Shown: positions 1 through 6,739, numbered from the stretch's first letter. The stretch is 9,642 nt of DNA from JAPHTQ01 sp046484535 (GCA_046484535.1 JAWOIT010000037.1:1-9642), one strand, 5' to 3'. Notes: generated from the letters alone by a model not told the origin. Numbers and translations are program-made.

Positions 1-9
1 GGTGAACAA

Positions 10-978
10 TCAGAATTTAATTAACGCTGAACCCCAGGTGAAACCGCCACCGAAGGCTTCAAGCAGTATCGTCTCGCCACGCTGGATACGTCCGTCCCGC
101 ACCGCTTCATTAAGCGCCAGCGGCACCGAGGCACCGGAGGTGTTGCCGTGTTCGCCGACGGTCATCACCACGTGATCCATATCCATCTTCAGTTTCTTTG
201 CCGTGGCGCCGATGATGCGGGTATTGGCCTGATGCGGCACCAGCCAATCAACATCCCCCTTGTCGAGATTGTTCGCCTCAAGGGTCTCATCCACGATGCG
301 CCCGAGGGTGTTGACGGCCATTTTGAAGACCTCATTGCCTTTCATCTGCACGTAGGCTTGCTCCTTGAGCATTTTATCGTAGCCACTGGAGACACCATAC
401 GGCACTTTCAGCAACTGCTCATAGCTACCATCGGCGTGCAGGTGGGTAGAAAGAATACCCGGCTCGTCATCGGCCTTGAGCACTACGGCCCCAGCCCCAT
501 CACCAAAGAGTACGCAGGTGGTACGGTCGGTCCAATCGACAATACGCGACATGGTTTCAGCACCAACCACCAGTGCCGTCTTGTGGCTGCCGCTTTTGAT
601 GAACTTATCAGCGACCCCCAGGGCATAGACAAAACCGGTGCAGACCGCCTGTACATCAAAGGCCGTGGCCCCGTGGTTATCAAGACGCCCCTGCAATAGA
701 CAGGCGGTGCTGGGAAAGACCTGGTCCGGGGTGGTCGTCGCCACAATGATAAGATCAAGTTCGGAGGCAGTGACACCGGCAGCCTCCATCGCCTGGCGTG
801 CAGCCTTTTCAGCAAGGTCAACGGTGTTCTCGCCATCTGCGGCGATATGCCGCTGTTTGATGCCGGTGCGGGTGACGATCCACTCATCAGTGGTATCGAC
901 CATCTTCTCCAGGTCGGCGTTGGTGAGGATCTTCTCCGGCAGGTAACCACCGGTACCGGTTATGCGTGAATAGATCAA
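10..978 (-). CDS. fabH: Beta-ketoacyl-ACP synthase III (FabH)
   Basis: FabH condenses acetyl-CoA with malonyl-ACP to start type II fatty-acid synthesis in the cytoplasm. The 322-residue product has the usual family length. The thiolase-fold catalytic triad is visible as Cys113 (in AVCTGF), His249 (in PHQAN) and Asn279 (in GEHGNTSG). The N-terminal stretch TNADLEKMVDTTDEWIVTRT is the family signature. The start is a TTG codon at 976-978. It is preferred because the following residues align with known FabH N-termini and a GAGG Shine-Dalgarno (987-990) sits 8 nt upstream. The TTG overlaps the plsX stop by 4 nt (TTGA), suggesting translational coupling. It is the last gene of the yceD-rpmF-plsX-fabH run seen here; fabD would be expected beyond the left edge, but this is inference. 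Nothing in the protein looks abnormal. Confidence 0.97.
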   Translation of the reverse strand: MIYSRITGTGGYLPEKILTNADLEKMVDTTDEWIVTRTGIKQRHIAADGENTVDLAEKAARQAMEAAGVTASELDLIIVATTTPDQVFPSTACLLQGRLDNHGATAFDVQAVCTGFVYALGVADKFIKSGSHKTALVVGAETMSRIVDWTDRTTCVLFGDGAGAVVLKADDEPGILSTHLHADGSYEQLLKVPYGVSSGYDKMLKEQAYVQMKGNEVFKMAVNTLGRIVDETLEANNLDKGDVDWLVPHQANTRIIGATAKKLKMDMDHVVMTVGEHGNTSGASVPLALNEAVRDGRIQRGETILLEAFGGGFTWGSALIKF

Positions 979-2000
979 ACCGCCTGCCTCTCTTCCAGTA
1001 AACGACTCAGTTGTTCTTTGATTTTCTCAGGGACATTCTTCTCCACCTCACGTACCGCCTCGCCAATCGCCGTGGAGAAAGAGAATACATCGGCACTGCC
1101 GTGACTCTTGATGACAATGCCGCGCAGCCCGACCAGACTGGCGCCATTGTAGGCGCGCGGATCGATGCGTTTGCGTACCGCCTTTAGCACCGGCAGGGTG
1201 ACCAGCGCCGCCAACTTGGTGAAGAGGTTGCGGGTGAACTCCTCTTTCATGATGTGGCTGATCATCTTCGCCAGGCCTTCAATGGTCTTCAGCGCGACAT
1301 TACCGACAAAACCATCGGCCACCACCACATCCGCGGTACCCTTGTTGATGTCATCCCCTTCCACATAGCCGATATAATTGAGGCCGCTGTTGGCGAGAAG
1401 CTTTGAGGCCTCCTTGACCTGCTCGTTGCCCTTGATCTCCTCCTCGCCGACATTCAACAGACCGACGGAGGGTGACGGGTTATTGTCCACGGCGCTGGCA
1501 AGCACCGAGCCCATGACAGCGAACTGGTACAGCACCTCGGCCGGCGAGTCGACATTGGCGCCAAGATCTAGCACATGGACATGGCCGCGAATCGTCGGGA
1601 TCGCGGTGATGATCGCGGGACGGTCAATCCCCTCAAGGGTCTTCAACACAAAGCGCCCGGTCGCCATCAGGGCACCGGTATTGCCGGCGCTGACACAGGC
1701 CTGCGCCTCGCCCTGTTTGACCAGATTGATCGACACGCGCATGGAGGAGTCCTTCTTGCCGCGCAGGGCCGAAGACGGCGCTTCATCCATACCCACAACC
1801 TGTGAGGCGTGCTGGATAACCAGGCGCTCCGATGAAACGCCGCCATGGCGGGAGAGCTCCGCATTGAGCGGGGCCTCATCACCGACGAGGATCAATTTCA
1901 AGCCGGGGTGTTGTTTAAGCGCACGAAGGGATGCGGGCACGGTGACGCTTGGACCGTGGTCGCCGCTCATAGCGTCAATGGCGATAACGGTTTGTGTCAT
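975..2000 (-). CDS. plsX: Phosphate acyltransferase PlsX
   Basis: PlsX makes acyl-phosphate from acyl-ACP and phosphate, feeding PlsY in the first acylation of glycerol-3-phosphate. It is a peripheral, membrane-associated cytoplasmic enzyme. The 341-residue length is typical. Family landmarks are the N-terminal IAIDAMSGDHGP, VSAGNTGALMA around residues 103-113, LDLGANVD, and the C-terminal YNGASLVGLRG. The usual DAMGGD reads DAMSGD here, a mild variant. Translation starts at the ATG at 1998-2000, with an AGGG (2008-2011) 7 nt upstream. It is separated from rpmF by 80 nt holding a stem-loop, whereas its stop overlaps the fabH start by 4 nt. Linked expression with fabH would tie fatty-acid initiation to phospholipid synthesis. 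Confidence 0.97.
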   Translation of the reverse strand: MTQTVIAIDAMSGDHGPSVTVPASLRALKQHPGLKLILVGDEAPLNAELSRHGGVSSERLVIQHASQVVGMDEAPSSALRGKKDSSMRVSINLVKQGEAQACVSAGNTGALMATGRFVLKTLEGIDRPAIITAIPTIRGHVHVLDLGANVDSPAEVLYQFAVMGSVLASAVDNNPSPSVGLLNVGEEEIKGNEQVKEASKLLANSGLNYIGYVEGDDINKGTADVVVADGFVGNVALKTIEGLAKMISHIMKEEFTRNLFTKLAALVTLPVLKAVRKRIDPRAYNGASLVGLRGIVIKSHGSADVFSFSTAIGEAVREVEKNVPEKIKEQLSRLLEERQAV

Positions 2001-2021
2001 AGGAGATCCCTAAACGCAATA

Positions 2022-2050
2022 CCGGCCCGTGATACAGCACCACGAGCCGG
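2022..2050 (-). promoter_or_regulatory. Stem-loop between rpmF and plsX
   Basis: CCGGCCCGTG (2022-2031) and CACGAGCCGG (2041-2050) form a 10-bp inverted repeat around a 9-nt loop. The plus strand has one C/A mismatch, but in the transcribed minus strand that position is a U-G wobble, so the operon mRNA forms an uninterrupted stem. No U-run follows, so it is not a classic intrinsic terminator. Plausible roles are an RNase processing or stabilising site that separates abundant L32 mRNA from plsX-fabH mRNA, or a weak attenuator. These roles are inferred. Confidence 0.6.
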
Positions 2051-2080
2051 CATGGATACGACTAAGCTTTGCGGCAAGAC

Positions 2081-2260
2081 TTACTCGCCTTTTACGTTAA
2101 CAACCTTGCGGCCACGGTAGTAACCATCGGGGCTAACGTGGTGGCGCAGATGGGTCTCACCCGTAGTCGGCTCGATAGAAAGCGCAGCGCCCTTCAGGGA
2201 GTCGTGCGAACGACGCATACCACGCTTGGAAGGGGTCTTTTTGTTTTGCTGTACGGCCAT
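2081..2260 (-). CDS. rpmF: 50S ribosomal protein L32
   Basis: This is a 59-residue, strongly basic small protein of the large ribosomal subunit. It begins MAVQQNKKTPSKRGMRRSHD and ends with RHHVSPDGYYRGRKVVNVKG, which matches L32 essentially throughout. It is the cysteine-free form: the CxxC zinc knuckle seen in some L32 proteins is absent. The ATG is at 2258-2260, with a GAGG (2270-2273) 9 nt upstream, and the TAA stop is at 2081-2083. It begins 15 nt after the yceD stop, the classical yceD-rpmF arrangement. The identification rests on sequence and on its position between yceD and plsX. Confidence 0.98.
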   Translation of the reverse strand: MAVQQNKKTPSKRGMRRSHDSLKGAALSIEPTTGETHLRHHVSPDGYYRGRKVVNVKGE

Positions 2261-2275
2261 AGCTAAAAACCTCGT

Positions 2276-2815
2276 TCAGAGTTTTCGATCAGTTTTCATT
2301 GCGGCGAGAACGGAAAAGGGATTCTCCTTCTCGCCCGTGTCTTCGCGCCCGGTCTGTTCCGGCGCATCATCAGATTCGTCCAGTTTGACACCGCACTCCT
2401 TTTTGGCGTGCCTGGCCACGATGGGCAAGGCGAGGAGCAGTTCATCCTCAATCACATCACGCAAAAAGAGCGGCTTGCCATCGAGCTGCAGCGGTTCATA
2501 GTGCGCCGGCAGGTCCTGTGCCTCCGTCTCACTGCTCACCAACCCCAGTGCAAATTCGTTATCGATGACATAGTTCATCGCCTCAAGACAACGCTGGCAC
2601 TCCAGAACGAGTTGCGTGCGGATGTGTCCGTGCATGTAGTGGATTCCCTCTTCGTCGACACCAAAGTCGATGGAAATCTCTACACGCCCGCTGGTGTCCA
2701 TCAGCGACTGGCCCAGGCGCGTCATCTCCGCCAGGTCGATGTGACCCTGGAGCTGCCGGCGCGTGTCAGCCATTCGGATGGGGTCGATGTGTACCGGCAA
2801 ACGCTCGTCAAACAT
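2276..2815 (-). CDS. yceD: YceD/DUF177 family protein, 23S rRNA accumulation protein
   Basis: This is a 179-residue acidic protein of the DUF177 family, required in known bacteria and plants for normal 23S rRNA accumulation and coupled to L32. The family core LECQRC (Cys73, Cys76) is present, followed by YEPLQLDG, a VIEDELLLALP segment, Cys141 and the conserved tail NPFSVLAAMK. The ATG at 2813-2815 is chosen because the next residues (MFDERLPVHIDPIR) line up with the start of E. coli YceD. A GTG ten codons upstream (2843-2845) keeps the frame open but lies between the -35 and -10 boxes, so it cannot be used from that promoter. There is no Shine-Dalgarno before the ATG, unlike the downstream genes. 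This is the first gene of the yceD-rpmF-plsX-fabH operon. Confidence 0.93.
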   Translation of the reverse strand: MFDERLPVHIDPIRMADTRRQLQGHIDLAEMTRLGQSLMDTSGRVEISIDFGVDEEGIHYMHGHIRTQLVLECQRCLEAMNYVIDNEFALGLVSSETEAQDLPAHYEPLQLDGKPLFLRDVIEDELLLALPIVARHAKKECGVKLDESDDAPEQTGREDTGEKENPFSVLAAMKTDRKL

Positions 2816-2824
2816 AAGCGCGCA

Positions 2825-2853
2825 ATGATAACTGCGCCCGGCCACCCTGTCAA
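2825..2853 (-). promoter_or_regulatory. Sigma70 promoter of the yceD-rpmF-plsX-fabH operon
   Basis: Read on the minus strand, there is a perfect TTGACA (-35, 2848-2853), a 17-nt spacer and TATCAT (-10, 2825-2830, 5 of 6 consensus bases). An AT-rich tract just upstream (about 2854-2874) resembles an UP element. Only 9 nt separate the -10 box from the yceD ATG, so transcription should begin 0-3 nt before the start codon. This predicts a leaderless or nearly leaderless mRNA. Confidence 0.8.
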
Positions 2854-3142
2854 AGAAAAAATCCAGTAAAAACGGGCTGTTCCGGGCCGTTCGTCCACTA
2901 TTTTGTCGGACAGGTCACAGGCCCGACGCTTGACAAGGAGGCAGGTTAATCGGTAGTTACTGGGCCTGGATTTACTCGGGCAGTATTCAGGGTCTTTGCC
3001 TTTGCCTACGCCTGCCCCCAAGCCGGGACAGGCCGCCACCTCCATGTGTCCGCCAGTACGGTCTGAGGAAGGGGGCAGGGAGACGTTGTTGGGGACCGAA
3101 TGATTAATCCGTCAAGACACTACTATCTAAAAGGTAATTTTA
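2854..3142. other. Intergenic region between yceD and the Maf gene
   Basis: This 289-nt divergent gap has no convincing gene. Its left end is the AT-rich tract upstream of the yceD promoter. CGGGCC (2883-2888) and GGCCCG (2920-2925) form a short inverted repeat with an inner GTCC/GGAC pair. CCTGCCCCC (3011-3019) and GGGGGCAGG (3071-3079) form a 9-bp perfect inverted repeat 51 nt apart. A plus-strand TTGACA lies at 2930-2935, but no good -10 box follows it. A TACTAT (3121-3126) just before the Maf gene could be its -10 box, without a clear -35. The Maf Shine-Dalgarno AAGG is at 3131-3134. Confidence 0.5.
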
Positions 3143-3721
3143 ATGCACCAACTGGTTCTGGGCTCCACATCCCCGTTTCGCAAGGCGCTGCTGGAGAAGC
3201 TTCAATTGAAATTTATCACCGATTCGCCCGACATCGACGAGAGCCGTCAAGAGAAAGAGGCTCCGGAGCAGCTGGTTGCCCGCCTCGCCTGCGAAAAGGC
3301 CCGTGCCGTGGCAGAGCGCCACCCGAATAGCCTGATTATCGGCTCCGACCAGGTGGCGGTGAACGGCGGTGAGATCCTCGGCAAACCCGGCAACCATGAA
3401 AGGGCAATGGAGCAGCTGCGAAGCGCTTCGGGACGCACGGTCACCTTCCTCACCGGTCTGTGCCTTTACAACAGTGCCGGCGGTGCCGAGCAGGTAGCGG
3501 TCGAACCGTTCCGGGTCCACTTTCGTGAATTGAGCGATGAGCAGATCGACAACTATCTGAAGGCCGAACAGCCCTACAACTGCGCCGGCAGCTTCAAGTC
3601 CGAGGCGATGGGGATCGCCCTGTTTGAAAAACTGGAGGGGGATGACCCCAACAGCCTGATCGGCCTGCCGCTGATACGGCTTATCCGAATGCTGGAGAAG
3701 GAGGGGGTCAGGGTTATCTAG
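3143..3721 (+). CDS. yceF: Maf/YceF-type nucleotide pyrophosphatase
   Basis: This is a Maf-family nucleoside triphosphate pyrophosphatase of the YceF subgroup. In E. coli, YceF hydrolyses 7-methyl-GTP, a house-cleaning activity on modified nucleotides. The 192-residue protein has the N-terminal loop GSTSPFRKALL (residues 7-17), the general base Asp69 in IIGSDQV, the substrate-binding EILGKP (Lys81), and YNCAGSFKSEA (residues 145-155). GSDQ rather than a TDT-type motif places it with YceF rather than the dTTP/UTP-specific YhdE group. Translation starts at the ATG at 3143-3145, with AAGG (3131-3134) 8 nt upstream. It lies divergent to yceD and convergent with sppA. Substrate choice is inferred from family motifs. 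Confidence 0.93.
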   Translation: MHQLVLGSTSPFRKALLEKLQLKFITDSPDIDESRQEKEAPEQLVARLACEKARAVAERHPNSLIIGSDQVAVNGGEILGKPGNHERAMEQLRSASGRTVTFLTGLCLYNSAGGAEQVAVEPFRVHFRELSDEQIDNYLKAEQPYNCAGSFKSEAMGIALFEKLEGDDPNSLIGLPLIRLIRMLEKEGVRVI

Positions 3722-3957
3722 ATACTAGCGTAACGACTCACCCCATAAAGCCTAACCGCAGAGGCGCTAAGACTCCTATTACAGTACTTTGCGCCACAAC
3801 ATCCCGACATCTAGCGGCGGTTGGCCTGTTCTTGAGCGGGGGGGCTATGCGCCGGGTCTGAGCTGCGGCCGACAGGCTTCAGCATCCACACGGAGGGACT
3901 CATCTTCGTACACTTGAGAGGCGGTTCGCCTCGCAGGCTCGGCAACCCCTACCAACT
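3722..3957. other. Intergenic region between convergent Maf gene and sppA
   Basis: This is a 236-nt noncoding stretch where two convergent transcripts end. I see no good intrinsic terminator: the compact hairpin at 3918-3932 lacks a U-run on either side. GGCGC (3763-3767) and GCGCC (3790-3794) could pair across 22 nt. A phrase CCTAACCGCAGAGGCGCTAAG (3750-3770) resembles scattered 'accgcagag' type intergenic repeats I recall from other proteobacteria. A run of seven Gs occurs around 3838-3844. No ORF here has a plausible start, homology or length. Confidence 0.4.
3918..3932. other. Short hairpin downstream of sppA
   Basis: GAGGCG (3918-3923) pairs with CGCCTC (3927-3932) around a 3-nt loop, 25 nt beyond the sppA stop. 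No T-run follows in either direction, so termination by the intrinsic route is not supported. It may stabilise the 3' end of the rluC-HAD-sppA transcript. Confidence 0.35.
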
Positions 3958-4929
3958 CTAGCGAAGCGAGCCCGGATTGAGTCCAGCTTTTTCGCTCATC
4001 ACATTGGCCATGGATGAGCCAACCCGATCGGCAAAACGCTCAAGTAAGCCCTGTTTGGGGGTATAGTCGACCACATTCTCAGCTTCGATAACCTCCCGGG
4101 CGACATAACCGACATCACCCACCTCATCGGCAAGTCCCAGCTCGATGCTTTCCGCCCCATCCCAGAACAGGCCACTGAAGAGCTCCGGATTCTCCGCCAG
4201 GCGCTCTCCCCTGCCGGTCTTCACCGCATCGATAAACTCCTGATGAATATTATTCAGGACACTGTTGATATGCGTGACATCACTCTGTTTGAGGGGCTGG
4301 AAGGGATCGAGCATTCCCTTATTCTCACCGGCGGTCAACAGACGACGCTCGACGCCAAGTTTATCCATCGCATCGACAAAACCAAAGCCGTTCATCAACA
4401 CACCGATCGAACCGACGATACTGGACGGGTTTACATAGATATTGTCTGCGGCAGAGGCGATGTAGTAAGAGCCGGATGCCCCCATATCGATGATTACCGC
4501 ATGCACCGGCGTCTCCGGATGGGCTTCTTTAAGACGCATGATCTCCCGGTAGACATAGTCGGACTGCACCGGGCTGCCGCCGGGGCTGTTGATGCGCAGC
4601 ACAACCCCTTTAACATTTTGGTTGGAAAATGCATTGCGAAGCGCTTTGATAATATTCTCCGCATTGGCCTGTGTGGCATCGGAGATCATGCCATTAATCT
4701 TAACCACCGCTGTGTGCGGCCCTGTTGCCAATGACTTTTTCGACACCTGCGAACCTTGATAGGCCAGAATAAGCAAAAAGGCAAAATAACTGAACAACAA
4801 CAACTTGAAGAAGATATTCCACCTTCTGCTGCGCCGCTGCTCGGCCAGGGTGGCGAAGCTGAGGCGGTTGAGCAGTTCACGCTCCCAGTTCTCGGCGCCT
4901 GTCCTGCTCTCGTTGCTGTTATCAACCAT
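3958..4929 (-). CDS. sppA: Signal peptide peptidase SppA, short (36K) type, S49 family
   Basis: This is a membrane-anchored serine protease thought to degrade leftover signal peptides. The 323-residue length is the single-domain form, not the duplicated 67K E. coli SppA. Residues 1-38 are a charged cytoplasmic N-terminus, and about 40-57 (FFKLLLFSYFAFLLILAY) form one transmembrane helix. The S49 domain follows, with RINSPGGSP (112-120), nucleophile Ser152 in MGASGSYYIA, and general-base Lys204 in GENKGMLDP, a Ser-Lys dyad. The ATG at 4927-4929 has the best Shine-Dalgarno in the window, AAGGAG (4936-4941), 6 nt upstream. It starts 18 nt after the HAD gene stop and is the last gene of the rluC-HAD-sppA operon. 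Dyad positions are assigned by comparison with B. subtilis SppA from memory. Confidence 0.94.
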   Translation of the reverse strand: MVDNSNESRTGAENWERELLNRLSFATLAEQRRSRRWNIFFKLLLFSYFAFLLILAYQGSQVSKKSLATGPHTAVVKINGMISDATQANAENIIKALRNAFSNQNVKGVVLRINSPGGSPVQSDYVYREIMRLKEAHPETPVHAVIIDMGASGSYYIASAADNIYVNPSSIVGSIGVLMNGFGFVDAMDKLGVERRLLTAGENKGMLDPFQPLKQSDVTHINSVLNNIHQEFIDAVKTGRGERLAENPELFSGLFWDGAESIELGLADEVGDVGYVAREVIEAENVVDYTPKQGLLERFADRVGSSMANVMSEKAGLNPGSLR

Positions 4930-4947
4930 CCTAATCTCCTTAATGAT

Positions 4948-5628
4948 TTATCCTGCTGCGGCAGAGCGGCGAGCGAACTCATCGAGCCAGCCTTCCAACT
5001 CGGCAATGGCATCGATACAGTGTAACGGATTATGTTTTAGCAGGCGCGCCTTCTCATGCACCCCATAACTGACCGCAAGAGCCCCCGTGCGGGCATTGCC
5101 GGCCATCTGCATGTCGTACTCGGTATCGCCTATCATCAGCGTCTCGGCGGGCTCTGCGCCCAGTTCGTCCATCAACTGTTCCAGCATCAAGGGGTGGGGC
5201 TTGGAGAAGGTCTCATCGGAGCAGCGGGTGGCGTGAAAATATTTGCCAAGCCCGGTCTCCGCCAGCACCTTATCCAGTCCCGCGCGCCCCTTCCCGGTGG
5301 CCACGGCCAGCAGGTAACCGGCATCGGTGAGCCCTTTTAGCGTCTCCTCCGCCCCTTCAAACAGCTCGGACTTGGTGGGGTTGGCGGTTAGAAAATGATA
5401 GCGGTAACGGTCTGTCATCGCCTTGTGCAAGTTCCCGTCGCTACCGGGGTAGAGGGTATTGATCGCCTCAGCCAGGCCGAGACCGATAATATTCTTCAGG
5501 CTGTCATCGTCACGCGGTTCCAGCGCCAGATCCTCAATGGCGGCACGCAGGCAGGCGACGATATGCGCCTCGGAGTCCATCAGTGTGCCGTCCCAGTCAA
5601 AGACCAGCAAGTTGAATTGTTGTGTCAT
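4948..5628 (-). CDS. HAD-superfamily hydrolase, phosphoglycolate-phosphatase-like
   Basis: This 226-residue soluble HAD phosphatase has all four motifs: I, DWDGT (nucleophile Asp11, acid/base Asp13); II, VATGK (Thr111); III, SKPHP (Lys143); IV, IGDTEYD (Asp168, Asp172). An alpha-helical C1 cap lies at about residues 18-85. This layout fits the Gph/phosphoglycolate phosphatase group, but substrates in this superfamily cannot be read from sequence, so no symbol is given. The ATG at 5626-5628 overlaps the rluC stop by 4 nt (ATGA), with GGAG (5637-5640) 8 nt upstream, indicating tight coupling. The same gene is found between rluC and sppA in pseudomonads, so the linkage is old. A role in clearing phosphorylated by-products is possible but unproven. 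Confidence 0.92.
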   Translation of the reverse strand: MTQQFNLLVFDWDGTLMDSEAHIVACLRAAIEDLALEPRDDDSLKNIIGLGLAEAINTLYPGSDGNLHKAMTDRYRYHFLTANPTKSELFEGAEETLKGLTDAGYLLAVATGKGRAGLDKVLAETGLGKYFHATRCSDETFSKPHPLMLEQLMDELGAEPAETLMIGDTEYDMQMAGNARTGALAVSYGVHEKARLLKHNPLHCIDAIAELEGWLDEFARRSAAAG

Positions 5629-6575
5629 CTATCCGACTCCAGTTGGTTCAACAGGTTTTGCAGGTCCTCATCCAGCGGTGCCTGCACATGAATGGTCGTA
5701 CTCTCCGGCAAGGTAAATCGCAGCTCACGGGCATGCAAAAACAGTCGTCGCAGCCCGCGTTGCGCCATCTTTCGATTAAATTCGATGTCACCATACTTTT
5801 CATCACCGGCAATGGGGTGACCGCTGAATTGCGCATGGACCCGGACCTGATGGGTTCTGCCGGTAACCAGTTTCACACGCATCAGACTACAATCGTTGTA
5901 TATGGTTTCAGGGGTAAAGATACTCAAGGAGGCCTTGCCGTCATCACTGACCTTTACGATACGCTCGCCCGAGCGCAGGGTATTTTTGCGCAACGGCGCA
6001 TCGATTCGACGTTTGCCTCCTTTCCAGCGCCCTTTGACCAGGGCCAGATAGACCTTATCAATACCATCCTCCCTCAGCAGCTCCTGGAAGGCCCGAAGAG
6101 CACTGCGCTTTTTGGCGATCACCAGGCAACCGCTGGTATCCCGGTCGAGGCGGTGGGCCAACTCAAGGAATCGGGCCTCGGGGCGGATTGCCCGTAGCGC
6201 TTCGATGACACCCAGGCTGATGCCACTGCCCCCATGGACAGCCATTCCCGAGGGTTTATTAAGGATAAGCAGCGCCTTGTCTTCATAGAGAATGTTTTGC
6301 TCCAGCAGGTTCTGGACGCGCTTTCCCGGGGCGACAGAGGCCGGTTTATCGCTGACACGAACCGGCGGGATCCTCACAATATCACCGTTTTTCAGGCGGT
6401 ATACGGGCTTGATACGCCCTTTGTTGACGCGGACCTCCCCTTTTCGAAGGATGCGATAAATACGACTCTTGGGGACGCCCTTGAGGTGCTTGAGCAGGAA
6501 GTTGTCGATACGCTGACCGCACTCCTCCTCGCCTACCGTCACCTCACGGACCCCGGATGGTGGTTTCTGGCTCAT
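5625..6575 (-). CDS. rluC: 23S rRNA pseudouridine synthase RluC
   Basis: RluC converts uridines 955, 2504 and 2580 (E. coli numbering) of 23S rRNA to pseudouridine. The product has 316 residues. An S4 RNA-binding domain (about 20-75, with VPKSRIYRILRKGEVRVNK) precedes the RluA-type catalytic domain. The active-site motif HRLDRDTSG places Asp144 exactly at the E. coli RluC catalytic position. VTGRTHQVRVHAQ and the C-terminal RLFLHA are also family marks. The ATG at 6573-6575 is chosen for this alignment. A TTG 14 codons upstream (6615-6617) would add an unconserved tail and has no Shine-Dalgarno. The chosen ATG also lacks a properly spaced Shine-Dalgarno. It heads the rluC-HAD-sppA operon and is divergent from rne, as in many gammaproteobacteria. 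Confidence 0.95.
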   Translation of the reverse strand: MSQKPPSGVREVTVGEEECGQRIDNFLLKHLKGVPKSRIYRILRKGEVRVNKGRIKPVYRLKNGDIVRIPPVRVSDKPASVAPGKRVQNLLEQNILYEDKALLILNKPSGMAVHGGSGISLGVIEALRAIRPEARFLELAHRLDRDTSGCLVIAKKRSALRAFQELLREDGIDKVYLALVKGRWKGGKRRIDAPLRKNTLRSGERIVKVSDDGKASLSIFTPETIYNDCSLMRVKLVTGRTHQVRVHAQFSGHPIAGDEKYGDIEFNRKMAQRGLRRLFLHARELRFTLPESTTIHVQAPLDEDLQNLLNQLESDR

Positions 6576-6581
6576 CTTCCC

Positions 6582-6590
6582 ATCATACCA
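6582..6590 (-). promoter_or_regulatory. Candidate extended -10 element immediately upstream of rluC
   Basis: On the minus strand the sequence reads TGGTATGAT, an extended -10 (TGn plus TATGAT, 5 of 6 consensus). No good -35 exists (GGCGCT at 17 nt). The box ends 6 nt before the rluC ATG, so the start site would fall at or next to the ATG. An alternative minus-strand -10, TATAAC, lies at 6622-6627 and would give a leader of about 40 nt. Confidence 0.35.
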
Positions 6591-6600
6591 AGGCAGGAGA

Positions 6601-6629
6601 TTGAAGCGCCATCCCAAAACTGTTATAGT
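6601..6629 (+). promoter_or_regulatory. rne promoter, overlapping a minus-strand -10 (possible bidirectional promoter)
   Basis: TTGAAG (-35, 6601-6606), a 17-nt spacer and TATAGT (-10, 6624-6629, 5 of 6) preceded by TG (6621-6622) form a good extended -10 promoter facing rne. The predicted start is about 6636. The same base pairs read on the minus strand give TATAAC (6622-6627), a -10-like box facing rluC, but with no clear -35. The short AACT/AGTT symmetry around the box fits a shared, bidirectional -10. Confidence 0.65.
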
Positions 6630-6739
6630 TCAATGGCTTCAAGATGGATCCGGCGAATTTACCGCGCTACTTCGAAACAAGGCGCCGGCCGGGGTTAATA
6701 GAGCAGATTGAGTTTATTGCACCTGCTGAATCATAGGCA

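Noticed and set aside
483..950. Alternative frames inside fabH, plsX, sppA and rluC
   Set aside because: They lie within conserved genes in other frames or on the opposite strand, with no motif or start signal of their own.
2930..2959. Plus-strand TTGACA as a possible Maf gene promoter
   Set aside because: The best hexamers at 17-18 nt (GTAGTT, TAGTTA) match the -10 consensus poorly, and the gene is still about 190 nt away.
2722..3045. 107-codon minus-strand frame crossing the yceD promoter
   Set aside because: It is out of frame with yceD, covers the promoter and the yceD N-terminus, and shows no domain or ribosome site.
3011..3079. 9-bp perfect inverted repeat CCTGCCCCC / GGGGGCAGG as a structured RNA or operator
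   Set aside because: The arms are 51 nt apart and C/G homopolymeric, with no supporting inner structure. It is recorded but too weak to call functional.
3750..3829. Integron attC-like site (GCCTAAC ... GTTGGCC)
   Set aside because: The second box does not fit GTTRRRY, the arms do not form an attC hairpin, and no cassette or integrase is present.
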